Shown: positions 43,771 to 52,379 of the stretch, piece after piece
How positions within the stretch are numbered: the first letter of the stretch is position 1
Layout of the letters: the number at the start of each line of letters is the position of its first letter
DNA from: DATAWK01 sp036267255
GTDB lineage: Bacteria > Acidobacteriota > Terriglobia > Terriglobales > Acidobacteriaceae
Direction: 5' to 3'
Assembly (NCBI GenBank): GCA_036267255.1
Contig: DATAWK010000031.1
Coordinates: forward strand, 124,001 to 188,000
DNA length: 64,000 nt
Made by a program: the position numbers and the translations under genes
Notes under the pieces: model-generated
What the model was told of the DNA's origin: nothing
The model's input: only the letters and a program-made list of their open reading frames with translations
Database searches by the model: none

Positions 43771-45765
43771 CTATTTGTAAAACAATGCCAATCCAAGAAT
43801 CAGCACCAGGAGCATTCCGATTAACGCGTTATAAAAGTTCAAATAGCCGGATTGCAGAACACTGATTTTATCGGCGGCTTTTCTCACCAGGCGCGTCAGC
43901 GGCGCGAACAGATACGGTCCAAAGATCGGGGCAACCTCCTGATTGAAGATCAAACGGGTCACGAAGTATGGCCCGTGATCGTATTCGCGCTCAAGATTAT
44001 GGGTTGGCCCGTAGATGAATCCGTAGAACGTCCGCAACGCATTTGAAAATGCCAGAGAAGTCGTGGCAATACGGCGCGCATCTTCACGTCGGCCACCCGA
44101 CCAAACCGGCACGCGGCGAACCCGAAACAGCCGTCGACTGAACAGGAAGAAGGCAAGCGGAATTAACGCCAGAAGCGGGCCGGCAATGATCATTATGGCC
44201 GGTGAGATGAAGGCAAAATTTCCGCTTAACGGAACCAGGACCCATCCGCTCTTCATAAGAGCCGCGGCGTTGACTCCAAACAGAGAGTGGCTTGCTGGCC
44301 CAAGTGCTTGTATCCACCACGGCATGCCTACCGCCAACCCGAGCACGCACAGACCAAGAAAGAACACACTGCCGCATCGTGCTGGAGAGAGATGCGTTGG
44401 ATGGGTATGCCCATCTCCCAGCAGTCCCACGCCGAAGAGCTTGGCGAAGGTTGCCAAAGCAACGGCCACGACCAATGCCAAGCCAGCAGCAGCCAGGGCA
44501 ATCGTCAGCCGCGCAGCGATTACCTTCACCTGCATTCCTTGGAAGAGGGTCTGGAAAGCATACCATTCGCTGACGAACCCGGCCTGGGGAGGAAGCGCGG
44601 CAAGGCTCATCGCCGCAAAGAGTGCGCCAACTCCGAAAAAGACCGAAGTGTTTCGCAACAGACCTGTTTGCCGAATGGCATAGCTGCCATTGACCGAATA
44701 CACTCCATCGGCAGCGAGAAAGAGCGTTCCCTTTGCCAAACTGTGTGCGGCCAGATGCAGAAGGCAAACGATCCACGCCAAGCCAGCGGGGCCAGGCAAT
44801 CCGCTGACAGCGAACAGCAAGGAAACACCCAGGATCGCGACGGCCACGCCCGCATTTTCAGCAGAGGAGAGGCTCAACAGCCGCCGCCAATCCTCTTCCT
44901 GGAAGGCATTGAAGATGGTCAGAATCGCGCTGAGGATGCCGACAATGATCATGATGATGGCAACGCTCATCACCCACACTCCGGTCCGGGGAAGCCATTC
45001 GAGTACGCTGCGCGCGAGCGAGTAGAATGCAGCATTGAGAACGATGCCGGAGAAGATGACGCCCGTCGCGCCACTGCCGGAGCCATACGCGGCTGGAAAC
45101 CATTCGTAAAACGGCAGCACGCCCAGCTTGGCGCCAAAGCCAAACAGCAGCAGCAAACCAACGATCAACGCGCCTGAGGTGGGCCACACCCGCGGCGCCG
45201 TCAAGCTTGCGAAAGAATAGGAACCAGCATGGTTTCCCAGGAGCAGCAAGGCGAGCAGAATTGCGACGGCTCCCACTTCCAGCAGCGAGAGCATAAAGAG
45301 CATGGGCCTGCCGGAGGATGGTGAAACACCTTCGCCGAGGATCATGACCGCTCCGCCAATGCTCATTACCTCCCAGGCGATCAGGAAGGACATGGCATCC
45401 TGCAAACCGAAGACTCCGAGTGCACCGAGGAGAGTAAGCGAGAGGCCAGCCAGCCAGTATCTTTTTGCCGGTCGCGAAGATGCGGTGGTGTTCAAGGCCG
45501 CCGCGAAAAGCGCGGTTAGCAGGCCAAACAGCAAGAGCCAACAGCCACCGGCGTCCAAGTGAAACTTCACCGGCGTATCGCCTACGCTGAATCCCAGCAC
45601 AAATGTCGGCGTTGCCGCAGGCAGGCCCGTCAAGCACGCCGCGACACCGCAGGTGCATCCGAGCACGATTCCCGCGCGTGCCAGCTTCCCGTTCGACTCC
45701 AGCAATGCCGCCAAGAATGAGAGGCCCCAGAACGCTGCCATCGCAAATAGCAATTCATTTTGCAA
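43771..45765 (-). CDS. HyfB/NuoL-type proton-antiporter-like membrane subunit
   Basis: A 664-residue polytopic membrane protein, last gene of the complex operon. About 15 hydrophobic helices are visible. The antiporter-domain pattern is present (VGLLLLFGFGAKLGVLPFYE, where the lysine and the ...P.H/Y..L.. helix match NuoL/M/N and HyfB; AHSLAKGTLFLAADGVY with the second lysine). Start TTG 45765 follows GGGAGG and overlaps the end of the upstream gene by 11 bases. Predicted to translocate protons or Na+ within an energy-converting hydrogenase-related complex. Confidence 0.82.
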   Translation of the reverse strand: MQNELLFAMAAFWGLSFLAALLESNGKLARAGIVLGCTCGVAACLTGLPAATPTFVLGFSVGDTPVKFHLDAGGCWLLLFGLLTALFAAALNTTASSRPAKRYWLAGLSLTLLGALGVFGLQDAMSFLIAWEVMSIGGAVMILGEGVSPSSGRPMLFMLSLLEVGAVAILLALLLLGNHAGSYSFASLTAPRVWPTSGALIVGLLLLFGFGAKLGVLPFYEWFPAAYGSGSGATGVIFSGIVLNAAFYSLARSVLEWLPRTGVWVMSVAIIMIIVGILSAILTIFNAFQEEDWRRLLSLSSAENAGVAVAILGVSLLFAVSGLPGPAGLAWIVCLLHLAAHSLAKGTLFLAADGVYSVNGSYAIRQTGLLRNTSVFFGVGALFAAMSLAALPPQAGFVSEWYAFQTLFQGMQVKVIAARLTIALAAAGLALVVAVALATFAKLFGVGLLGDGHTHPTHLSPARCGSVFFLGLCVLGLAVGMPWWIQALGPASHSLFGVNAAALMKSGWVLVPLSGNFAFISPAIMIIAGPLLALIPLAFFLFSRRLFRVRRVPVWSGGRREDARRIATTSLAFSNALRTFYGFIYGPTHNLEREYDHGPYFVTRLIFNQEVAPIFGPYLFAPLTRLVRKAADKISVLQSGYLNFYNALIGMLLVLILGLALFYK

Positions 45766-46561
45766 AGTGGCCTCCCTGGACGAACTGTGCCGCACGGTTG
45801 AGTAGTAGGAGCAAAGAGTGGATTATCGCCGCAGGATTGGGCGGACAGCCCGGCACATAAATGTCTACGGGCAAGATGCCTTCGACGCCATGTGCGCAGC
45901 TGTATCCGCCACCCGTCGCGCCCCCTGAGACAGCGCAGGTTCCCATCGCCATCACCCATCGCGGTTCGGGCATCGCATTGTAGGTTTCGAGCAGCGGCTC
46001 GCGCATTGCATAGGTGACTGAACCGGTTACGAGTAATAAGTCAGCGAAACGCGGCGATGGGGTGAAAAAGATTCCCAGTCGATGAAGGTTGTAATAGGGA
46101 TTGTTCAGCGCCTGCAATTCAGATTCGCATCCGTTGCAGGAACCTGCGTCTACATGACGAATATGCAGGCTGCGCCCGAAACATTTTTGAATTGTCTTCG
46201 TCAGTTCGTCGGCCGGTTTCGAGGCCAGCGCTTCTGCCCAAACCAGGTCTTCGCGGTTGCGCACGCCAAAGGCCCAATCTTCGGACTTCATCAGCGCATC
46301 ATTCGGACAGGACTCTATGCAGAGCTGGCAGCCGATACATTTCCCATAATCGAGGGTAAGGCGCTCACAATCTCGTCCGGCTTCAATCCCAATCGCTCCG
46401 GGAAGACACACCTCTGTACAGGCGTGGCAATTCTCCTGGCAACGATCCGGCTGGAAACGTGGCAGACCCAGCACCCCTGGCTGGACTTCCGCATTTTCCT
46501 TTCCCGGCCACGAAGTTGTGGCGATTCCTCGGTTCAACCCATACAGAGTCCAGATCGGCAT
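45755..46561 (-). CDS. Fused ferredoxin-NuoB-type iron-sulfur subunit (HyfH-HyfI-like)
   Basis: A 268-residue fusion. Residues ~40-95 carry a 2x[4Fe-4S] ferredoxin with CQENCHACTEVCLPGA and CIGCQLCIESCP. From ~125 a NuoB/HyfI domain follows with the proximal-cluster ligands DAGSCNGCESE, GTCAVSGG and VPGCPPNP intact. So electron-transfer cofactors are preserved even though the partner large subunit has lost its nickel ligands. ATG 46561 follows GGGGAGAAAAT. Fusion of the usually separate hyfH and hyfI genes is notable. Confidence 0.88.
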   Translation of the reverse strand: MPIWTLYGLNRGIATTSWPGKENAEVQPGVLGLPRFQPDRCQENCHACTEVCLPGAIGIEAGRDCERLTLDYGKCIGCQLCIESCPNDALMKSEDWAFGVRNREDLVWAEALASKPADELTKTIQKCFGRSLHIRHVDAGSCNGCESELQALNNPYYNLHRLGIFFTPSPRFADLLLVTGSVTYAMREPLLETYNAMPEPRWVMAMGTCAVSGGATGGGYSCAHGVEGILPVDIYVPGCPPNPAAIIHSLLLLLNRAAQFVQGGHFAK

Positions 46562-46578
46562 ATTTTCTCCCCAATCCT

Positions 46579-48072
46579 CTAGCGGTCGCAGCCAGCCATT
46601 GTCAGGCCGAAGCTTGCCTCGTTGATCGCGTAGTCCATCATGTTGGTGTCGTGTACCGTGAACGGAAATACGCGCCAGTTGGAAAATGACGCGGACTTCA
46701 CCTTGACGCGCACCAATTTGCCTGTCGCGTCGAAATGCACGCAGTAGTAGATTGACCCTCGTGGGCCTTCACACCATCCAAGTCCTTCGCCTCCCGAAGG
46801 CAATGTGATCTCCGTCTCAATCGGTCCTTCCGGCATGGCGTCCAGCGCACTGAGCAGAAGCGCCAGGCTGCTCCGAATTTCTTCCATGCGGATCTGAGAG
46901 CGGGCATGTGCATCGCCTTCCGTCCGCATGGGTATCTCCATCGAAAGCTGGTCATAGGCAGCATAGGGATGGTCACAACGCAAATCGTGCTGGATGCCGG
47001 AAGCTCGTTTGATCGGGCCGGTCGCGCCCTGGTCGAATGCGATCTGGTGCGGTAAATGGCCAGTCGTGATCAAGCGGTCAAGATGGCTGTTCGTGTTTTC
47101 GAGCGCAGCCATGTAGTCCGTGATATCGGGTTCCAACGCACGCAGACGCGCGGACAACGCACTCAAGTTTAGGTCGCGCCGGAGACCGCCGGGCTTGAGC
47201 AGCCCGCGCAAGAACCGGCTGCCAGTGAAAAAGCCGTTCAGTTGTTTGCATTGTTCGGCAAGGAGCTTGCCCTGCGCTTCGCCCACTTTGAGCGTTGTCG
47301 TGTGGCAAAGATGGCCGAGATAGTGGAGATGATTGTAGAGACGCTCCAACTCCGCCAGGATGGTCCGCAAATAACGGGCGCGCTCGGGAACCTCACATTG
47401 GCTGGCTGTTTCGATTGCCTGACAAAATGCGAGCGCATGGGCAACACTGTCCACGCCGGAAATACGTTCCGCGATCAATGTACCCAGGACGGGTGACAGC
47501 CCTTCAAAGCGCTTTTCCATTCCGCGATGTTTGAAGAACAGACGTGGATGACAATGCAGAATCGCTTCGCCGACGTAGTAGAAGACGATCTGCGCCGATT
47601 CAAGCACGTCCGCCCTTACAGGACCGAATGGCAATATCTGGACATCGCTGCCCTCTACAGGTGGCAAGTCCCACGGCTGCTCGGTATATGGAATCATTTC
47701 GTCTTTCGGATAGCGTGGGTCGAGCGGCGGAACCGACGGATGAGCGCCTTCATGCAACACGAGGGGACGAGGTTCAGGATGCCCTTGAAAGGGGATTCCG
47801 CAGAGGTCCGTCATTTCACGCTCGTACCACCCGAGGAGCGGGATGCTCTTTGCAAGCGACTGAAGTTCCTGCGAACCCTCGGCAAGCTGGCATCGCAAGA
47901 GTGAAAACGACTTACGTGGGCCTTGGTCTGCGAGATAAAGGATCTCAGGAGGTGCGCCAGGTTCCGGGAACCATGCGTAGGCCATCTGCAGGCGCGCGCC
48001 GTTTTCGACGAGGTGCTGGCAGGCGTGCGGGACTTCATTCGGTTGGAGTGTCCGTTCTGTCGCGCCCCTCAC
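46579..48072 (-). CDS. Fused NuoC-NuoD / HyfG-like large subunit lacking NiFe ligands
   Basis: A 497-residue fusion. The N-terminal 30-kDa (NuoC) part has YEREMTDLCGIPFQGHPEPR; the rest is the 49-kDa / hydrogenase large subunit with VGEAILHCHPRLFFKHRGME and ERISGVDSVAHALAFCQAIE. In true group-4 hydrogenases the latter reads ERVCGIC..., supplying two Ni cysteines; here both are replaced (SGVD). The C-terminal DPCxxC is also missing (tail NEASFGLTMAGCDR). Hence no NiFe centre: an Ehr-type complex. Start GTG 48072 overlaps the upstream stop (GTGA) after GGGAGG. Confidence 0.85.
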   Translation of the reverse strand: MRGATERTLQPNEVPHACQHLVENGARLQMAYAWFPEPGAPPEILYLADQGPRKSFSLLRCQLAEGSQELQSLAKSIPLLGWYEREMTDLCGIPFQGHPEPRPLVLHEGAHPSVPPLDPRYPKDEMIPYTEQPWDLPPVEGSDVQILPFGPVRADVLESAQIVFYYVGEAILHCHPRLFFKHRGMEKRFEGLSPVLGTLIAERISGVDSVAHALAFCQAIETASQCEVPERARYLRTILAELERLYNHLHYLGHLCHTTTLKVGEAQGKLLAEQCKQLNGFFTGSRFLRGLLKPGGLRRDLNLSALSARLRALEPDITDYMAALENTNSHLDRLITTGHLPHQIAFDQGATGPIKRASGIQHDLRCDHPYAAYDQLSMEIPMRTEGDAHARSQIRMEEIRSSLALLLSALDAMPEGPIETEITLPSGGEGLGWCEGPRGSIYYCVHFDATGKLVRVKVKSASFSNWRVFPFTVHDTNMMDYAINEASFGLTMAGCDR

Positions 48073-49532
48073 TGGCCACCTCCCGCCAATTCGAGCGATA
48101 TCTTTAGGAAGACATCCCACAAGCCATGTGGCCACCAAAGGCCCAGCACGAGTATCGGCAGGAAAGCCAGCCACATCGGAAGGGTTCGCCAGACTACCCA
48201 CGGCAATTGACGTACTGGCTGCTCCGGCGCCTCGTCAAAATACATAGCGCGGAAGTGCGCGAGGAAACCGATGAAAACGACGACCAGAAACACCACGAAC
48301 AGCACTGCGGCCCAACGATAGGGTCCGGCGATCCCGGCACGCAGGATGGTGAATTCGCTCAGAAAAAGTGCGAACGGCGGTGCTCCAGCGATTCCCACCG
48401 CACCCAGCAGCCAAAGAGTTCCGCTTACCGGAAACGTCTTCAGCACATGCCGGATGCCCGAGATTTCTTTTGTTCCATACGCGCGCATCGCATTGCCAGC
48501 GCCGAAGAACATCAAGGACTTGTTCATGGAGTGATTCAGCATGTGGTAAAAGGTTCCTGCTACACCCAGCACTCCGCCAAAACCCAGTCCGAGTGCTTGT
48601 ACGCCGATGTGTTCAACGCTGGAATACGCCATCAAGCGCTTGACGCCTGTTTGCCTCACGATGAAGAGCGCTGCCAACACAAAGGAGAAAATCCCGAACG
48701 CGACCACTGCGGTATGCGCGAACCGGCTGATGGATGCTCCACTGACAACGCCGAGAAAACGCGCAATACCCAGCATGGATGCATTCAGCAACGCTCCGGA
48801 AAGCATGGCGGAAACAGGCGCGGGAGATTCGCTATGAGCATCCGGCAACCATGTATGCATGGGCGCCAGGCCCGCCTTCGTCCCATAACCGACAAGGACC
48901 AGTAGAAACGAGATGAGGAGCAGAGGTTGGTAGACTTGCGGGGCCGAGGTGTGGAGCGCGGCCCATGTCATCGCGTAACGCGGTCCCAGGACAAACGAAC
49001 CACCCCAATAGAAGAGCACCGTGCCAAGTAACGCCAGCGTAATTCCGCCGGAGACGACAACGATATATTTCCAGGCAGCCTCAGTGCTTTCGGCTTCGCG
49101 CTCAAATCCGACTAGAAAGGTGCTGATGAGGGTCGTCAGCTCAATCGCAATCCAGTAGACGCCGACATTGTTCATGACGCAGGCCGCCAGCATCGTAAAG
49201 GCGAAACCGGAGAACAATGCATAAAACAATGGGAGGCGTTTCTCCTCGTTGAGAAGCCTCATGTAGCCGACGGCATAAATGGAAGAGAGCGCGTACACAA
49301 TTGAAATGCAGAGAATGACCCACGCGCCCAGCGTGTCGATCCTTATGTAGCTGTGCCAGAAAACGACAGTGCCATGCAGTGTTTGCAGGATCAGCGGCAC
49401 ACTCAAAACAAGATCGATGATCGCGGCGGCGACCGTTGCATATTCCGCAACCCGCGAATGGCGCAAAGCCATCGACAGTATCGTGGCTGCGAGCGGCGCG
49501 GCAAACAAAATTAGAAATAACTGCTGTGCCAT
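48069..49532 (-). CDS. HyfF/NuoN-type antiporter-like membrane subunit
   Basis: A 487-residue polytopic protein with ~14 helices. Family motifs: the glutamate helix GVYWIAIELTTLISTFLVGF, the lysine helix VGYGTKAGLAPMHTWLPDAH, and SSVEHIGVQALGLGFGGVLG. PMHTWLPDAH is the canonical NuoL/M/N-HyfF signature. Follows hyfE by 6 bases and overlaps hyfG by four. Proton- or ion-translocating part of the complex. Confidence 0.9.
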   Translation of the reverse strand: MAQQLFLILFAAPLAATILSMALRHSRVAEYATVAAAIIDLVLSVPLILQTLHGTVVFWHSYIRIDTLGAWVILCISIVYALSSIYAVGYMRLLNEEKRLPLFYALFSGFAFTMLAACVMNNVGVYWIAIELTTLISTFLVGFEREAESTEAAWKYIVVVSGGITLALLGTVLFYWGGSFVLGPRYAMTWAALHTSAPQVYQPLLLISFLLVLVGYGTKAGLAPMHTWLPDAHSESPAPVSAMLSGALLNASMLGIARFLGVVSGASISRFAHTAVVAFGIFSFVLAALFIVRQTGVKRLMAYSSVEHIGVQALGLGFGGVLGVAGTFYHMLNHSMNKSLMFFGAGNAMRAYGTKEISGIRHVLKTFPVSGTLWLLGAVGIAGAPPFALFLSEFTILRAGIAGPYRWAAVLFVVFLVVVFIGFLAHFRAMYFDEAPEQPVRQLPWVVWRTLPMWLAFLPILVLGLWWPHGLWDVFLKISLELAGGGQ

Positions 49533-49538
49533 GTCGCC

Positions 49539-50219
49539 TCAGCCCACCAATCGATTGAGTTCACGGCTGCTGGTGGTGCCTGCATGCACCACCAGAAAAC
49601 GGACCAGCATACCGAAGCACGCCACCACAATGAGCAGATCGAAAAGTATGACGATTTCGATCAGCAGAGGCATGCCCGGCACAAGAATCTGTGAACCGAG
49701 GAAGATGCCGTTCTCCAGCACCAACAGGCCGAGAATCTGGCTGACCGCCTCGTCGCGCACGGAAAGCATCAAGAAGCCGATGAACTTCATCGATAGCATG
49801 ATGGTGAGGGCAAGCACGACCACATGGGCGGCGGACGTGGTCTGCCGGCTCATATGGTTGGCGATCACAAATGCGAACATCACCAGAAAGGCCCCGACGA
49901 CCAGGCAGGAACTCGGCTGGAGGACCGCATGAATTTCGCGTTTGACATGCAACCTGTCGACGATGCGCATCAGTAAGTACGGCAACACCAGGCCGCGAAA
50001 AAGCGCCGTGAGCACCGCGATCACATAGAGTTCTGGATAACCCGCGAAATATCCCACGGCTGCGGAGAGTGCAGCAATCAGCCATGATTGGACAGCAAAG
50101 GCATACACGTAATTGCGTAGCCAATGCGACCCCAGCATTACAAAAGTGAGCAGCAGACTGACAATAGCCAGGGAACTGAAGATCGATGCCTGCAACGAAT
50201 TCAAGTGTGCCAAAAACAT
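49539..50219 (-). CDS. HyfE-like membrane subunit
   Basis: A 226-residue membrane protein with about seven helices, in the HyfE/NuoK-like family. It begins MFLAHLNSLQASIFSSLAIV; later IVDRLHVKREIHAVLQPSSC, IGFLMLSVRDEAVSQILGLL and VLENGIFLGSQILV, with the conserved membrane Glu in 'LENGIFL' typical of NuoK/HyfE. ATG 50219 has GAGGAGAATTCG upstream; the frame extends to 50336 without support. Ten bases after hyfC. Confidence 0.85.
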   Translation of the reverse strand: MFLAHLNSLQASIFSSLAIVSLLLTFVMLGSHWLRNYVYAFAVQSWLIAALSAAVGYFAGYPELYVIAVLTALFRGLVLPYLLMRIVDRLHVKREIHAVLQPSSCLVVGAFLVMFAFVIANHMSRQTTSAAHVVVLALTIMLSMKFIGFLMLSVRDEAVSQILGLLVLENGIFLGSQILVPGMPLLIEIVILFDLLIVVACFGMLVRFLVVHAGTTSSRELNRLVG

Positions 50220-50229
50220 CGAATTCTCC

Positions 50230-51177
50230 TCATAACAACTGACTGGAGACAATTGCAAGAATGGCAAAAAGAAATCCTGCGGCCAGAGGCTCTTGATAGC
50301 GGTAGAAGCGAAGACGGGACTGCACAGTCTCCACAATCACAACGACGAGTGCCACCAGGAGGAACTTGAGCAGCAACGTGACGATAGAACCGAATTGCCC
50401 AAACGCCGATCCGAGCTGCGACATTCCCCAGGGGAGCAGGAACACATTGCAAAAAATGGTATAGAGGATGAACTGCTTCATCATGGACGCCCACTTGAGC
50501 AACGCAAGCAATGGCCCCGAGTATTCGAGAATGCGGGCCTCGTCGATCATGTAGATTTCCAGATGCGTGCTCGAATGCACGGGCAACCGGTCGGTTTCCA
50601 CCAGCAGCAGCGCAAAAAAACCCAATATCAGGAACAGGTGTGCGGGACTCCAGTATGCGGAAGCGCTGCCAAGCAGCAGATGGTTGACGACAAAAGGCAG
50701 CATGGACTTGGCGAGCAGACTGATTCCCACAAACACCAGAATCAGTGTTGGTTCAGCAAGAATCGCAAGCATGGCCGTCCGGCTCGATCCGATTCCGCCG
50801 TAGACATTTCCCGTGTCCAGCCCAGCAAGAATGACGGCGAAAGAACCGAGTGTTAGAACCATGCCTCCGCCCAGAATGTCGCCCATATCGGAGAGTGGCA
50901 ACGGTCGGTCGGTAAGCACGGGAATCAGAATCGGCACAACCAACATGGCCGTGAACGAGATAAATGGGGCGATGAAATAAATCCAGGAAGCCGATTCCGG
51001 CACGACGGATTGTTTATGGAAAAACTTCCAGAGATCGCGGTAGGGCTGGAAAATGCTAGGACCGCGACTCCGCTGAACTCGTTCCTCGGTCTTCAAAATG
51101 AAGCCTTGCAGCAGCGGCGCCAGCAGGAGGACACACACGACCTGACCGATTTGAAGGAGGACGTTGGAGAAGATCAC
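50230..51177 (-). CDS. HyfC/NuoH-type membrane subunit
   Basis: A 315-residue membrane protein linking the soluble arm to the proton channels. NuoH-like segments: GFILKTEERVQRSRGPSIFQ and PYRDLWKFFHKQS near the N-terminus, the Q-cavity acidic region LLVETDRLPVHSSTHLEIYM and IDEARILEYSGPLLALLKWA. The start is GTG 51177, overlapping the stop codon of a 34-codon leader ORF (GTGA). First large gene of the riboswitch-controlled operon. Confidence 0.9.
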   Translation of the reverse strand: MIFSNVLLQIGQVVCVLLLAPLLQGFILKTEERVQRSRGPSIFQPYRDLWKFFHKQSVVPESASWIYFIAPFISFTAMLVVPILIPVLTDRPLPLSDMGDILGGGMVLTLGSFAVILAGLDTGNVYGGIGSSRTAMLAILAEPTLILVFVGISLLAKSMLPFVVNHLLLGSASAYWSPAHLFLILGFFALLLVETDRLPVHSSTHLEIYMIDEARILEYSGPLLALLKWASMMKQFILYTIFCNVFLLPWGMSQLGSAFGQFGSIVTLLLKFLLVALVVVIVETVQSRLRFYRYQEPLAAGFLFAILAIVSSQLL

Positions 51178-51278
51178 GCCAGACTCCCGCTATTCTGGCG
51201 ATCGGGAAGAAGCGAACCGAGAACTGGGCGGGCGACATTTTTCTTGCGTTGGCAGGAGTGGGTCTCAGTCTTCTTCAT
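51174..51278 (-). CDS. 34-residue leader ORF of the hydrogenase-like operon
   Basis: A short frame MKKTETHSCQRKKNVARPVL... of 34 codons. GAGGGAG lies seven bases before the ATG and directly follows the fluoride aptamer. Its stop overlaps the GTG of hyfC, so ribosome entry at this leader probably drives hyfC translation. The peptide is basic and need not have a function itself. Confidence 0.55.
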   Translation of the reverse strand: MKKTETHSCQRKKNVARPVLGSLLPDRQNSGSLA

Positions 51279-51296
51279 GGCATAGCTCCCTCTTGG

Positions 51297-51345
51297 GGTA
51301 GGAGTCATCAGCCATGAAGGCGGTTATACGGTGGACCTCATCACC
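51297..51345 (-). promoter_or_regulatory. Fluoride riboswitch 1 (hydrogenase-like operon)
   Basis: Read on the minus strand it begins GGTGATGAGGTCCACC (stem GGTG/CACC), then ATAACCGCC and GCTGATGACTCCTACC. These are the conserved blocks of the crcB motif. The 3' block CTCCT can pair with the GGGAG of the downstream ribosome site ~10 bases away, suggesting SD masking without fluoride. Confidence 0.85.
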
Positions 51346-51443
51346 TAAAGCGAATTGTATGAATCACAATCTTCAAGCTCCGGCCTTGCAGTTGTCAAGA
51401 AATTCACATCGTAGCTGGTAGGTAAGGTTGAACCCACCGGGGC

Positions 51444-52091
51444 TCAACAGCAGGCGCAAGCTTTACCGCGCCAGGCAGCGCGGCCTTCCTTGAGGAGCAA
51501 TGGTACGGCTACGAGCGCGGCAAGCGAATCAAACCATGCGAAATGGAAGATTGCGCTGATCGCCACCCCGGTCAACGCAATCATCGCCAGATAAGCACAT
51601 GTGGCCGATTGCACCGCATCGGCAGCCAGGGCGGAATTGTTGCTGCGGCGTGCTTCCCGGCGCTTCAGCCAAGCCAATATCGGCATCACGATCAGCGCCG
51701 CCAAGGTGATTCCGATACCGAGAGGGCTCGGCTCGGGACGTTGGCGCAGGGCCAAAGAAACAATGGCCACGATGCAAACAATAAGAGCAAGAGCAAACAG
51801 TAGAGCGCCAGCAGCACGGGCTGCGTTCCGTTCGGTTATGGAAACTCGCGGCAGAAACTGCCAAATGACCACTCCCGCAGACAATAACTCCACGAAGCTA
51901 TCGGAGCCGAATGCAAGCATCGCGGGGCTGTGTGCCGCCGCTGCCGCATAGAGCGACAGTCCGCACTCTACCAGCATCCATATAATGGTGATTCCCTGAA
52001 GCCAGAACACCGCTCCGGAGCGGTGTTCTGGCGGTCGAGGCACGGCGCTGGATTCTGGAAGTCTGGTTTCGATCTGGATAAACTCGGACAT
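51444..52091 (-). CDS. Cation-transporter-like membrane protein
   Basis: A 215-residue protein with five or six TM helices, resembling the membrane half of cation diffusion facilitators: GITIIWMLVECGLSLYAAAA, MLAFGSDSFVELLSAGVVIW (the SDS...E helix like the metal site of CDF), LKRREARRSNNSALAADAVQ, SATCAYLAMIALTGVA. It lacks a cytosolic C-terminal domain and ends in GKACACC, a possible metal-binding tail. ATG 52091 has no strong ribosome site. No riboswitch found for it. It stands between two fluoride-controlled operons. Confidence 0.65.
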   Translation of the reverse strand: MSEFIQIETRLPESSAVPRPPEHRSGAVFWLQGITIIWMLVECGLSLYAAAAAHSPAMLAFGSDSFVELLSAGVVIWQFLPRVSITERNAARAAGALLFALALIVCIVAIVSLALRQRPEPSPLGIGITLAALIVMPILAWLKRREARRSNNSALAADAVQSATCAYLAMIALTGVAISAIFHFAWFDSLAALVAVPLLLKEGRAAWRGKACACC

Positions 52092-52257
52092 CTTGCTTAG
52101 AGCATAGCTCTTGATTCGTGGGCGAAGTACAAGCCGGCTCGCTGTCACAGCGTATCAAGCTTCGGTCTCGCTCGGCTAACGATAGCCAGAGATGGAAATA
52201 ATCCACTCATGCCGAGTTGACAATTGCAGTGGCGGCATCTTACCTTGAATGCGTGCT

Positions 52258-52323
52258 GTGGTGAAGGAGTTCACCCTTAACCGCTGTCCTTCCGTATAAG
52301 CCGGACAGATGATGACTCCTGAC
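52258..52323 (+). promoter_or_regulatory. Fluoride riboswitch 2 (upstream of second enolase)
   Basis: GGTGAAGGAGTTCACC then CTTAACCGCTG, a CTGTCC/GGACAG stem, and GATGATGACTCCTGAC: the full crcB-motif layout. ACTCC can re-pair with GGAGT at 52339-52343 across a 7-bp hairpin GACAGGG/CCCTGTC, forming a composite alternative stem. Confidence 0.93.
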
Positions 52324-52379
52324 AGGGAACCCTGTCGCGGAGTTGTGTCTGCCGCGCGATCCCTGTTCAACCCTGACAC

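Noticed and set aside
44287..45177. 296-codon plus-strand frame inside the hyfB-like gene
   Set aside because: Highly polar, low-complexity translation opposite a clear 15-helix membrane protein; shadow.
46579..48072. True [NiFe] hydrogenase catalytic subunit / formate hydrogenlyase
   Set aside because: Both NiFe-ligand CxxC motifs are missing, and no formate dehydrogenase or hydrogenase maturation genes are present.
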